From assembly GCA_028023455.1 (NCBI GenBank), contig JAQFVV010000156.1:2749236-2813235 (forward strand): 64,000 bases of DNA, written 5' to 3'. Position numbers and translations under genes: made by a program. Below, piece by piece: positions 29,001-44,000 of this stretch. The stretch is from Epiperipatus broadwayi (taxonomy: Eukaryota; Onychophora; Udeonychophora; Euonychophora; Peripatidae). The notes beneath the pieces are model-generated. The model made no database searches, was not told where the DNA came from, and worked only from the letters and a program-made list of their open reading frames with translations. The first letter of the stretch is position 1. The number at the start of each line of letters is the position of its first letter.

Positions 29001-32000
29001 TTTAAACCAAATGGACACTTATTTATTAACATTATAAGAGAAATTAAAAACACAGAGGCATTTATGTATGGTTTAATTATTTATTATATTCTTTTTTATA
29101 TTAATTGCTTTCCTAATTCCCTTTTTCCGAGTACTCCAACTAACTCGATCCGAAAATTAAGATAAAAGACAAACTTAAATATTATTTACATTCCTTTTTC
29201 ATTTTTAATAAATACTATCCCTTATTATCTCTTTCCCAATGGAATATGCTCCACACAAGTCCTACAAACCGACAATAATCCAAGTTTATTCTGAATACCA
29301 CTCCAAATAGGGGTGACTGAAAATTGACTTACTAATAAGAATGGGAGTATCTTGCCCCATTCAAACCCTCTACATTTCACGATTAATAATTATATTCAAA
29401 TCCTTAAAGGATGACACAAGTGTCTGTTGTTTGCTTGCAGTAATTGAATATCCATTTTATGAACATCAAGTTTCGACATAAGGTTCCTGTGTTTGCTTAT
29501 TGTCGGAAAACATAACTGATATTTTATCCTCCCTCCTCCTGTTTCCTTTTAGATCGAGCAGTTAACATTCTTTTTAGAATTTAAAACTATACACACTTTG
29601 AATATAATAAATGAATTAAAAGTATTCAAAATTTTAATTAATAAAAAGTTAGTAGAATAAAACCATACTCTTTTTTTAATTCATCCATAATAACATAAAA
29701 ATAATAATCCCTCTTAAAAATCTCACACTCTACTGTTGAAACTTTTTATACAGCTAAGTTAATGGAGTCTAGAATTTTATTACGCCAATCAGAATAAAAG
29801 TTTTTTAAGAAAAGTTCATAGTTACCCGGATCAATCACAGTTTTCACTTTCTTCATGTGAGTAATGTCCTTATATGATTTTTTTTTTAAACTGCTGGCAT
29901 AAATTCTTTGTTTTGTCCATTGGCTGTTTTTTTTTTTTTTGACATCCTCAGCTTAACTTGTTAAATCCATTCTTCCCATAGTTGATTATCACTCTGGTGG
30001 TTCCAGGTGTGGCTGTGAGATGTATTTTTCCAATAGGAAAGTTTTCGATGTCCAGTAGCTGGAGAACATTTTCTTGGGGCTGCTAAATATTATATTTTTT
30101 AATCTGCTTCCAAGCTTTTTCCAATGTAATATAACAAAAGCAAATTTGGTAATTTATGTTTTTTTACAAACAGAATTCACACCTAGTGTTTTATTTTAGG
30201 TGCATTTTTGCATGACTAATTGTTGTTATTGTCATTGCATAATGGAAAAGTTCTGGTTCAATTAGCATTATAGATCGACTCCAGTAATATATTTAATTAC
30301 AAATACTTCTAGTTTCAACAATAGAGTTAGTTGCAAAAATCTATCATTTTTTTCCTTCCGCCAATCCATGTCTTTCCAAGAATTATAATTTATAAAAAAA
30401 CTTTTACTGAAAACAAATCTCAAGATATAATTTTATCTTGAGTTGTAATGGATTTAATAAAATGAAGAAATCCTAATTTCTTTGAGATAAATAAATAAAA
30501 CTACTTAAAAAGAAAGATTACAAAAATTATTTTTTAATAATAACCTAGTAACTACGTTTTTTTATTAAAATAAAATATATGTACATATATATACATGAGA
30601 TGACAGATAATACCATCTCACCATGTAGGATTAAAAAGACAAATACAAGAAAATAATTTATGATTATAGTAGTTCCATAACAAGTGGCAGTTCAGATCAA
30701 TAGATAGTTGGTTCCTGACATAAAATTTATATCTAGTGCAGGATAAAAGTAGTTCTTGTTGTATATACTGCGAGATTACATATAGTAGAGCTGCAATGTC
30801 CAGTATATTTTGTTCCAGACCCTTTTCACGAACATCGCATATGATAGCTCACATTTTGGTGGTAAACATTGATTAGAATAGAATAAGCGTTGTTAATTGA
30901 ACTGCAAGTATACAATACTTTTAACATGTTTGCATCTTTTTATATGTATATATGGATGTATAAATTAAGATTATAGTATAAACAAAATTTTTTAAAAAAG
31001 TAATAATACAATTATTAATAATAAATTAAGGAGATATATTTACATATCTTTTACTGTGTGTTAGCTCATTCATTCACTGAAAAAATAAAAACTTTCTCTA
31101 CCATATTTTTATTTTTTAAATAAAGTAAAGAACAAAATGTCAGATTTTCATTGCAATTAAATATGCTCTGAGTGATATTCTTTTTTTAATAACTTTTCTT
31201 TTATAAAAATGTAATAGTAGTCTAGTTACCAAGAAATTATGTCTCTAATTGTTTTCATGTTTTTAAGTCAGTATCAACCTTAAGTATGTTATTAAACTTT
31301 GTAAAACTTTAGTTTTATGCTTAGAAAATTTTTCATTACATCAACTACTACACATCAAATTCAGAAAGAATAATAAAAAAAGAAATATAATATACGTGCT
31401 TTCAATATAAACCAAAGAAATGTTATTGATAAGTATAATTCTGGTGTAGAAAAATGGTTCCTGGCATATTATAAAATTTATTTATGAATTTTAATTTTTT
31501 TTAAATATGGTCGTGTGCAGTGCTCAGAGATGGAAAAATGGCTATTTGCATATCATAAAGTGTATTAAATTTATGAATTTTAATGTGATTTTTTTTTTGT
31601 TATTTGTGTTGTTTGTTTATATTTTTGTTTGTATGTTTACATTTTTTTTTTATATAGTAAATAATTGAAGTTGTATATATTGATACAGCACAGTTCGTAG
31701 TTCTGTTGCAATTAATAACAAGTAAATACTTAAATATGTATAATATATCCCAGACTTGTCAAACTATGTTTATATATATATGTAGTGTAACAAAGTTGGT
31801 TTGTTAAACTATACACGAGTGAATAAATGGATTAATAACTAGTCATTCATAACCAATAATTACTTCATCTCAATACAGTCTTTCATTCCAGAACTGAGGA
31901 CTCGTCAACTGATTCTGAAGATATTACAATAGTTTCCTCTATACATTTACACATTAACATATTAACAATAATATTCAAATTAGAAATGCATTTTTCCATT

Positions 32001-35000
32001 TAAGGGTTGGGGGGGGGGAGTATACTAGGGACTGTACCATGTGAGTCTAATTATTATTTTTATGTATAAATGAAACTTGAATGAGAGTAACTAAAATTTT
32101 CAGATGGCATGCATAAACAATATTGATACTACTTATGGTTTTAAGCATCTGTTTATTGATGTTGTTGGAAGTTAAAATGTGGATTTTGTATATTAGCCTG
32201 ATTTAATTATAGTGCAAATCATTTTGAACTTACAAGTGAATATTTAAAGGATAAAAATGAAGCCTCATTTTTAACAATCTTTTAATGTTAAATGAAATGT
32301 TTACCACTTTTTAAATGTAAATGTATTGACTGGCTTTAATGATATCTTAATGTATATGAAATCATTATATTATTTGCATTTATTGATTTATGAGTTATTT
32401 ATACTGTGTCTGGATGTTTTGATTCCTTCTGTTTAAATTTAATATATATTAAGCTGTGTATTTATATATGCATATAATTATTATAATATGTAATTATTAA
32501 AATTAAAATGTATTAATCTAATCAAGAAAGAGAAAAAAAACATCACTTTTGGAAAACCTATACATGTAATATGATAATTTATAAATAATATGCTGGAAGC
32601 TAATTAGTATATGTAATTAGTTGGTGCTGTACTTGGGTTTCTTATAGGTTCCACAGGTGACAGAAATGCAGTGACCTTCTGATATAATGGTTAACTATCA
32701 GTAACAAACAAACGATGCCCAGCCAAGCATATCTCATATTGTCTTGTATGATAGAATTTTGGTTCACTGAAGTTTAGGTACTGCTTTCATTACAAACAGT
32801 CTACTCATCTTTTGTCAGACACTTAATTCAATATAGAATCTAGTCATTATGAGCATCTCTTGTGATCATTCATCTCTCTGTACTAACTGGAGCATTGAGA
32901 TTGTTTGTGCAACCATATTTCATTTCTTTTAACTACACACATCTTCATTGTCTTCAATTCCCAGGTTTATTTTGTTTTAGTTCAACCTCTTGAGAATTAA
33001 GAAAGCAGTGTCATGGTCAGGTTTAATAGTCTGGCTGTCTTTAGTTATGTCTTTGCTCAAGGCAGTTGCATTCACTAATGAATTGATTCAGAGTTGGATT
33101 TGAGATAGAAGTTTTAGTTGGCAAAGGTGTATTTATTTAGTCAGGCCTATTTAAGGATCCTTTGCCTACCATGGTTAATGGAAACAGCTAGAAAATGTGT
33201 TTCCTGAAGGTTTGTGATGATGGTATTTTAGTTATATATTGGACTATTTCCATCATCTTAATATAAGTATTGAATGTTTTTAGAAAAATTTAACGTTACT
33301 TAAATATTCCAAATACATTCACTGTTAATAATAGCAGACAGGCTATGTCCAGTCTCACATAGTATGACTAGCTAGTCATATCTGGCTCTCATCAAAATGA
33401 TAGAAAATAACAATATTATCAGTAATCATGATAAAGCAAGAAGTAATAATAGAACTGAAGATAAGTATTATAAATCTTTTTTTAAATGTAGTTATATAGA
33501 ATTGAGCAAACTTTACATATACAAACTTTTCAAGACCAGAATCGAAGCAGCACTAATATCTAAGATTCTACCAAAGTTCATTGTCTCTATAGCTTCCCAA
33601 GAAAGAAAGTTAAAAAGAATAGGTAGATCACTATATATTTGGGGGAGGGGGGGGATCGAATTTTGCATATGATGTAAAACCATTCTTAGAATTCATCAAT
33701 GAAAGACTATCAGTGTTAAAGTTGGCTTGAGTAATAATACCAATGCACATTTTATTAATGCATGTGGTCTAATACTTGATTCAGACAACTCAGAAAGTTT
33801 GTTTTCCTTGCTGGATAGTATTATTACTGCAATACCAATAAAAAATAGAATTTTCTTTCTTGGTAACTTTAATAAACTTGTTAGTACAAATAGTAGTGGC
33901 CAAAATATAGGTGAAAATAATGGTAAGGTATGGTAAATTCAAACAATCTAATATTTTATTTGGGCAGAAAAATTGCTATAAATGAACATCATAAGTGCAT
34001 CCACGCTCCAAACAATGGCATTTAGCAAATTATATTATAGTTAGGTATCAGAAAACCACTATATTATGAGACCACTTCAAGTGCAGATTATTTGGCTGTT
34101 CATAGATTAATATACTCTAAAATTAAAATGTTAGTTGCCTGAAAAAATAGATTTTATTCAATCATATTTACAATGAATATGCAATAACTCAAAGTGCAGA
34201 TTGTGCCAGCATTTACAAATACAGATTGTTAGATGGATCATCATTCAGTCATTTTCGCAATGAAATTGATGTTCATTTTTTAGAAGTATCTACTATATTA
34301 AATTTCAACAGCTATTAAACTTTAATTGCTAATATGTACCTTCAGAATTATTATATTACAGAGGTGGAATATTATCTGAAGTATATTAGAATTGTAAGTA
34401 ATTCTGTCCTTAGGTTCACTAAAATGAAGCGTGATTAGTTTTCTGACAGTAATTGACTTTATTAAAAGAAGGCATGACCTTTTCTGGTTGGCAGAATAAT
34501 AAATTGAATGTAGAATTTTATAATAAATATAAAAAGCTGAAGTCAGAAGTTCAATGACTAACAAGAAGGCCTAAAAATATTTGGAAGAAAGGATATATAT
34601 ATATAGATATTTACTGATTCTCCTTTTTTTTTTTTTTTTTTTTGATGCAGCGAAAGCAATATATAAACCTGAGGAAAAATCTTATATGTGATGTGATATG
34701 GCTACTCCTTTATTGAAGTCAGGAATCTCTCAAACAATATGCCTAAGAAAAACCTGTTGGCCACCCTGCCTTCCCTTTCTACTCCCCACTCTGTTTGTCT
34801 CATATTTTTCTCTTTCCTGCTCATTCCCATGTCTGCAACATCATCTTTGTTCACTTCATGACCTTTGTATCTATATCCCCCTTATTTTTTTTCCAAGCCC
34901 AGCATGAAAGCCAAGAACCTCCTTTCTGTGTAATCACTTGGTCTATATTTATTCTCCCACAACTTCACTATTTGTACCCTTTCTACTTGTAAGCATTTAT

Positions 35001-38000
35001 ATTCCATTAGCAAATGTCTAATATTTTCCTTGCCTTCCTTACATAATCTGCAGACTAAATCTGCCATATTTCTCCATTTATGTGAATATTCCCTTGTTGC
35101 TAATGATCCTGTTCGAGTCTTAAACAGTAAACTATTTTTCTTACTATTATCTTAAATTATCTCGCACCTAATATTATGTTTATTTCTGTATATATATTTA
35201 AACTCTTTTTACTTTCCATACTAGTTACCCTATTTTTTATTAATGCATCTATTCTTTTTAACCCATTCTTAACCATTATAACACTCAACAATTGTAACAC
35301 ATTCATCCAACTCATACAAGTATACTGAGGCAAAATATACCGTCCTACTTTTCTCACCCATCTTCTTGCCTGCTCTTTACTCATAACCCAATCAAATACT
35401 ATCTATAAATTGTGATCTCTTCCTTTAACTTTATTCAAACTACTATTCAGTTATTTGTATTCACACATTACCCTCTCCCATCGTTCTGACAAATTATTTG
35501 TCCCCAACTCTGTTGTATTCAGCAGTGCCCTTTCCTTTGTATGACAATAATATTCGAACAGATCATCTCTTGAATAATGATACAAAAGTTGAGATGACTG
35601 ACAAAGATATCCAATTTATTAAAGTCCAAATAACTCTTTATAATTTTTAAAATGTAAAGAGTACAAGTCCTGATGAAATAATTGAAGAAGTTTTAAAATA
35701 TATTGGTGTTATATTAGTTTCAAAAATATTGGAATTTTTATGAATATTTATGGATGTTTCTATTGTTCCAATTTTTCAAAATAAAGGGACTAGACAAAAT
35801 TGCAGTAATTATTGTGGAATATCATTATTATCTACTATAGCAAAGTATTTTTGAAGGATTTTGTTAAATAAGTTGTTTCCAATCAATAGAGTGAATGTGC
35901 TTTTAGAGAATCAAGATGTACTATGGACATAGTTTTTGTGGCCAGATAAAGGCAAAAAAAATGGTTGTAAGAAAAGGGTGAATTATATATTCCTTTTATT
36001 GATTTTGTCAGTGCAATTGACTTATTTAATCAACCAATCGCAGCATTATTTGAAATTAGTTAAATGTCCACTAAAGTTTATTCACATTATGTAGTTTCTA
36101 CAAGATGGAGTGAGAGGAAGTATTATTACTACAGGTGGAAAATCTGAAGCATTTCACATTAAAACTGGTTTTAAACAAGTATGTTTTTCGATTTTTATTA
36201 CAATGATTAATGAAGCAAGGGTCAAAATGTCATACAGATATGTGGGTGAAATTATTAATTTGCATTTGTTAAAATTGAAAACAATAACTTCATCTTTTTG
36301 GATTCTGAATTTTATTGAGTGCTGATATTTGTGCTTCTTTTGCCACTCCAAAAGACGATATTTGTAAAATATTTAATGTTTTGAATGACTATGGTTTAAT
36401 AATTGTTTAAGGTTCTTTGGCAACTAGTAAAAAAAAAAGAAAAATCTTCAACAATTTTTAGCTTGGATGATTAACAAACTTAAGAAACTAAACTAATTAT
36501 ATGTCTTGGTAGTTTTATAAATAGAAAGATAGATTTAGATGTTGATATGCAATATAAACTCTAATTTTCAGCTGTTGCTTTTAACAAATTAAAGAATAGT
36601 ATATTTCTTTTAACAAATTAAAGGATAGTATATTTTATTGCAAGGAAAAAACTATTGTAATAAGTTAATAGTATATAAATATATTATTTTACTTTATTTA
36701 TTTTAAGGAAGTAAAACTTTGATATTCTATTATCGCAATATAAAAGCAGTAGAAAAGTTTCATTTAAGGATAGTCTGGAAATTTTTAAAAATGCTATTGC
36801 AAGATCATATAATCAATCAATATATTCTTTACATTGCTAGAATTTATTCTTGTAAAATCACACCTCCATTGAATTGGAAATGTAAAATGAATGAACAATG
36901 AAAGACACTGATTTAGCAATTGAGGCAGATCCTGTTTATGTTAGGAGGATTTTCTTTAAGTCATTCTAGAGATACAATGTTGATTATTTCCAATAGGAAA
37001 ATATTAATCAAAAAATAGTAATAATAATTCTTTACAACAGCTATATAATCAAATAATAATTTTATACATTCAAAATATACAGAAAATAGAATACATTAAA
37101 TGATATTGAAGTATTTCAGACAGATTTTATACAGAAAAAGATTTAAAACCTTACCAAATATCAGATAAACAGGAAAATGGTCCAGCATGTTCTATATGTG
37201 AATATATTTGTGATAAGTAGACTGGTTAGTATAGTTATTACAAAACTCATCTATAGAGTAGTTTTTGAGAGGGAGAGAGATTTGGAATGGTCATACTAAT
37301 ACTAATTTATGATTGGCTGCTGCTAATAATGATGATAATATGGAATTAATATAACATACTCAGAGACATGACCAAACATGTTTAAATATCATATAACATA
37401 ATTGATTTATTAAAACAGCATATGATCATGATAGTTTAATTAATAGCTAGTCACCCATATCATTGTATAGTTGTTGGTTTTCTTTATGCATTGATATTGA
37501 ATAAATAACATTATTGCTAATAGTTCATAAAGAGTTGGAACACAGGAAGTGACTGTTAAGCCTCCAGATTCTACCACTATATTATTGCACTATACGTGCA
37601 GGATGTTGATATAAGGGATTAACTATTAATTTATTTACACATTCGTATGTAGTTTGATGAATCGAGTTTGTTGCACATTCTCAAGTATGTTTTGATATAC
37701 ATCTTTGATATACTATTAGAATGTCTATTTATTATTAATCACATATAATAATGTCTGTATATATATATATATTGTAACAGAAAGCCTCCATGTCTAGTTA
37801 ATTTCATTTTTAAAAAAAGAATGTATCCAAGGCAAAATAAGGGTTAAGCTTGTGTATATATTGCTAATGGTCATATCACTGAACATTCTGATTCAAATAT
37901 GTTACTCAGAATTATTTTCAAGCAGACTCATAATGAATCATTTTAATAAACTTGCAAATACAATTTTGCTTTTCATTTATCTATGCCAATTGGTTCATTT

Positions 38001-41000
38001 TGATAAAAAGGGAATTCCTATTTTATCTGATCTCCAACCTTATATATTGTAATTAAATCAATATTGATATCTGAAAATGCTGAAACTTATTATTAGCAGT
38101 AATCACAGTTCAGAAATTAATCAAGCTTAATGTTTCATATATTATTTTAAATTAAATATTACTAATTTCAGCAGAACGTAGTAAAATTTATTGTAACATT
38201 AGTAATATTTAATTTAAAATAATATTAGTAATATTTAAGTTTTAGCCTTTTCAGATAACAGTGTTGATTTATGTACAATATATATGATTGGACATCAGAT
38301 GAAAGAGGAATTCATCTTTCGTCAGACTGAATGAATGGGATTGATAAATGAAAAGTAAAATTGTATTTGCAGATTTATTAAAATGATTTGTTATGAGTCT
38401 GCTTACAAATAATTCTGAATAACATATTTCAACAATAGTATTCTGTGATATGATTATAATCCTAAATGTTACATATTTAAGTAGAAGTAAAAATTATTTA
38501 CATGTTGTTAAAATTATTAATTGCTAATAGTATAATAGCCAATTAATAATTTTTTTTTTGCCTTTTCAACTTATATCAATTAATAGTAAATATATATATG
38601 TGCTTTGCGCACAGATAATGAAGCTGTTAATAGTGCTTGAAAATAATTAATATTATTCAAATGTTACCGCCAAGCGCTTTCAGGATAGTTCATAGTCCCA
38701 TATTCATAGCTACTGGAATTTAGTTAAGAACTATAATAATGTTAATGCAAATTTATGCAAATTCATGTGCAGTTGGAAATGCATTGTGCATGGAGATATG
38801 TGACAAGTATTTTTTTATTCCATTTGAAACATAACAAAAAAATAATATTCTCATTTTAATTATTACATATCTAGAGGAAGAATAAGAATTTGTGATTGAT
38901 CAGTAATTGTTCTCAAAAGAAGGGAATAGAATTAACTTTCTAATGCTTGGTAGAAAGATATGTAAAAAATTGTTTTTTTAAAAAAAGTCACTATTTTTTA
39001 AAGTTTTTCTTTTTAAATCTGCTAAATTATATCACTTTATCAGAGGCTCTGGTGATACTTAAAATTCTGTGTTAAATAAAACAATACTTTCTTGGAAGTA
39101 AAAAGGCCTGTTATCATCATTCTAAAAAGGGAGTGACTGGAAAAATGTGTTGAAATAAATACTTCTTTAAAATCAAATTTATTTTTAAAAAAGGATTATA
39201 TTTATAGCAAGTGCATAATTTGATAATGAATTCATTATAAATTAAAGGAAAGAGGGATGTCACATTTAATCCATTGTTGGAATTATTTTAAAAAAAACAT
39301 GATAAAATTTGATGATGTCTCATATTCAAAATAAAATGTCCAAAAAAACATGATAAAATTTGATGATGTCTCATATTCAAAATAAAATGTCCAAAATGAC
39401 TGTATACCAGTCTATAATGACAAAAAAATAGTACAAACCAAGAAAGTTTACATATAATCTAGTGAATTTTTAAAGGAGCTTCCTAATGGAATATTCAAAT
39501 AATACTTCAACCTTAATTAAAGAAATAAAGATATGAAAGTGAACTTATTGGATAAAATGTTTCAGTGGCAATTGCCCGAAAAAAAATTAACATTTTATGA
39601 AGATATCAACTTATTAAGGAAAATTTAATTATCATGTTGTTGTTTTTTTTTAATCTGTAATTTTGATTTATAATAATGATTTTGTTTGCATTATTACTAA
39701 AATAGTAATGTATATAAATTAATATTATATATATATATAATTGCGTAGAAGGAAATTAACTTTTTGGCCTGCACTGTTTGTTTTAATGTATAAATCTACA
39801 CATTCTTATCCATCAGTAAGAATTTTTTAAAAACAAGTGAATCACTTGCGCTTAGAGCTTATTCTTATGTAAGCCAACTATCCTATTGTGTGCCTGATAT
39901 TTTAATTGATAACTAAAATGTACAAATTTTGTTGATGTATTATAGGAGAAAGTTTCTCATATTTAATTACCTTCAATTAAACATCATATATTGTATAGAA
40001 AATATATAAATTACTAGTTTAGCGCTGCATATATATGTAATTACGTAGAAAGAATCACAGGTGATTAAAAATGAAAAACTTTCTCCTGTGATATATCAAC
40101 AAAATTTGTGCAATTCAGTTGGCAATTAAAATATCAGGGCATACAATAGAATCAAGACCTTTATTAAGCACGATCAGTAAGGATTGGCTTGTATAAGTTC
40201 TAAACACAAGTGATTCACTTATTTTTAAAAAATTTACTTATGGTTGGTGCCCGTAAATTTATACATTAAAACAAATAGTGCCGGTCAGAAGATTAATTTC
40301 CTTTACGTAATTACATATATATCCAGGGATAAACTATTGATTTATATACATTCTACACTAATATATGTTTTATCACAGATTAAAAATGAGAAATTTTGTC
40401 CTGTGATATATCAACAAAATTTTGTACAATTCAGTTGTCAATTAAAATATCAGGCACACTGTAGGATTGAGCTCTGAATAAAGCATTGTCAGTAAGGGTT
40501 GATTATATACGAATAAGCTCTAAACATAAATAATTCACTTATATTTTTAAAAGACTTGCCGATGGGTGAGTGCGCATAGATTTACACATTAAAACAAACA
40601 GCACAGTTTGGAAGATTAATTTCTTTCTACGTAATTAAAATAGTAATGAAATGTATATGGAAAAATATTATTACTGATATTTTCATTTGTATATTTTTTA
40701 TGAAAAGATTGTGTATATAAGAATTAGATAGTAGAATATATGTGCATGTATATGAGGCTTTAATATTAATTAAAATAAATACTTACTTATATGTGTGTGT
40801 AAAGTGTAAGTTCTTTATTTATTTTATTTGTGCCAAGGAAAAAATAAAGTAATTTCTCCCAGATTATTATGGCACTGGAAATATTATTTATCACATGATG
40901 ACACTGTTATATAAGCTTTATTCCTGGAAATCGTAATTGTGGGAATATTGCTATCGTTTGTATTTTTTTTCTTGAATAATTTAATTTATTATCTATTAAA

Positions 41001-44000
41001 AGAATTTGTGTTTGAAAAGGGGATTTAAATCTGATCTCTCATTTATCTCTCATTTTGATATGTATTTATGCCACAAGAGTGCTTTCTGAATTGTTGTAAC
41101 TTAAATATCAAAACAATATTTAATTTTAAACTTAACTGTATCTTATTCATGCCATTAGTTTATATTGCTTACTTATTGAATGAATCAGGACTAGATTGTG
41201 GTTGAAGATTTAGAATCATCATTTATGCATTTCGATTTATTGTTGTCTAGGCAAAAGAAATCTAATAATCATGATTCTTTTATTATTAAATATTTTGCAA
41301 ATAAAATTAAATAGCATCAAACTGCTGAGACATTTGTTAAAAGTTCATACATTAAAAATTTTATTTTATTTATTACAGAAAGAGAGTTATATAATTAAAT
41401 ATGAAGATCTTAAATCTCATTCAATGAGAATGTATGTGATTTGATTCTTGTGCAATCTTTTTTCTATCCTGATGATTATTCACCAGAGATGCATTTGTCA
41501 CAACCATATCTGTTAATGGTTACTCTTTTATCATTCATTATTTTTGTAGGATAAAATTTACTGATATTATAAATAATCTGATTATTGTCTGCTTCAGTGA
41601 TATCATATTGAATGATATCTAGTGTTATTCTGATAAATTCATGACTGGTATACCCATTTACATTTTTTAAAAGACTATACTGCAATAAATGGCTGATAAT
41701 AAAGAGGACCTCATTTGAATTATGTAAATGATGCCTGATCCGAGAACTATTCCAGTATTATACGTATATGTTTGTGTTTTCCAAGAATGTTGATTTTTTT
41801 TCTCTTTTGATTCAATTTCTAAAACTAACAATTACATATAATGATCATATATGCATATATAGTAATTAGCTTTACAGAGTATAGGTCCTTGTTTAGTATT
41901 TGTTAATTGTAATATATATATATGAAAATATGCATTTTTTCAAGAATTTTTTTTCTCCCTTAAATAGAATCAAGCATTTTTAATTTGAATATTATACATC
42001 ATCATGTCAAGGTATTGGGGGAACTGATATCAAGTAACCCTGGAGCTATCCCTGTTCTGGGACAAAATATTATATAGTGATGAGTTAATTGCTGTTTTTC
42101 TCTATTCATTGTTGTGGGTGACTTTTAACGCACTTGTGTGTGGGTTGATGAACCAATGTTGTTAATAACTATATAGGGTGGCTCAAATACACAAATGGCT
42201 TTCAAGAAAACTCAAACCAACTCACAAGTCTGACTTGGTATTTATTAAAATAAATTGGTTGGTGTAGTAATTTAATTATAAAGTTAAGAATAGGATAAGA
42301 AAATTGGTTATAAAGAGGGCATATAGGTGATGATGTATGCAAAGTTATAGGATAGAACATAGATATATATTGGGATGAAATAAGAGAATGGTACTAAATA
42401 AATAACAAGCAGGTAGGAAAATAAAAAAGAAGAAATAATAGGGACAGTAAATAAGAAAAAAATATTAGTTAAAGTTAGAATTACATACTTGATAGGACAG
42501 ATAGACAAATAGATATTTAAATCATTAAAGAGGCAGCAGAACAATGGATTTAGACATGGAGAGGAGTGCATGAAGAGAATGATGGATGGTGCACTATTTA
42601 ATGAAATAGAAGAGGAAATAGATAAAAGGATTTAATTAAGTAGTTGCTGATATAATCAAAAATAAAAGCAAAAATGCAAAAAAAATTTAGAACGTGAGTA
42701 CGCAATTAACAGAGCCAAAAATTCTAGAGATCTTAGGCAGCATTATAGATAGAGATAAAAATAATAAGCAGTAGTAAAGCTCAAGTCACAAACTCTGAGG
42801 GAAACTGACAAAATGGATAATGAAGATAAACAAAAACTCAGAAAACAGTAGATAATAGATAGAGGTCAAGCCAGAGTCTCAGATCTCAGGGAAATTGGTA
42901 TAATAATGATAAGAATGTTAATCAAAAAGAATCTGAAAGAAATGGAGAGAATATTAATAAAATTAACCAATAAAATAAGGAAGCAATAGAAAAAATGTTA
43001 GAAGAAAAATATAGAAAAATTAGCAACAATACGAAGAAATGTTACAGAAGATTAAATAAAAAAGATTGGAGATCCAAGCCATATTTGAGAGTATGTTTTA
43101 TAGAATTAGAAAAAAAAATCAGAAAAAAGCAAAAGACTCATAAGGCTAATGGAAATGCTTTGGAAAAATCTGAAGTGATACTGTGGGGAATTCCTAAATT
43201 AACATAGACACACAGAAGAGAATGAAACCTGTTGTCAAAGTATTAATGAAATTGTTGAGAAAGTAGAAAATGTTATGGTGCAGTATAGAAGAGTCTAAAG
43301 ATATTATTGATGTTGTATATACTTGAGTTAAAATAACTTGCTATGAAACAATCAAAAATAGTGGAAAACTTATTTGAACAATTTATAGATAATAAATTTC
43401 ATCAAAATGATATTTTCAAGCAAGAACAATACAGAAAAACAAGTAGAAGAGAGGCATATCTAGCAATTAGATATGAAAACTGTGACAAGGAAAATCATTT
43501 CTGTAATTTTTGAATCAAACGTATGCTTAAAATAGAATTTTACCTTTTCAACAATATTTAACTTTAGCCAACCAGCAATTGAAGATTGAGAGAATGGTAT
43601 TAGATTATCACTTTGAAAGAATTTTGTTTTTTATTTACTATTGCAGATCAGAATTGGAACATAGCAATATAAAAAAAAGAATTAGGCCTAGGATTGAATC
43701 CAGGAAAGCAGAGAAAGGTAAGATTTCAAGATTTGCCCATGAACCTATACAAAAGAGCCTTATTAAAAGATGTTACAATAATGAGTAAAGGAAAGATATC
43801 TAGTCCAAGAAGCATTTTGTTACTGGTTTATTTAACATTGGAAAAGTTAAAATCAAGCAAAATCAAAACTTTTATAATACTTAAAATAAAATATGTACAA
43901 GACAAACCTTCATTTGTTTAATGGTTTTGTTTTGTTTTATTTTTTTGTCCCTGTATTGCAGAAATTGATAATGGACCAAAATTAAAGCCATCTTTTTCAA

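Larger units (their letters stand above)
37270..39730. other. Intron stretch, small repeats only
   Basis: Contains an inverted repeat at 38141-38223 (ATTATTTTAAATTAAATATT and its exact complement), a hairpin-related word AAGCGCTTTCAGG at about 38673, and a 51-bp tandem duplication at 39291-39392. Nothing coding was recognised. Confidence 0.6.

Noticed and set aside
34698-34992. Plus-strand ORFs in a C/T-rich stretch
   Set aside because: Complement of the purine-rich 3' part of the minus-strand LINE fragment.
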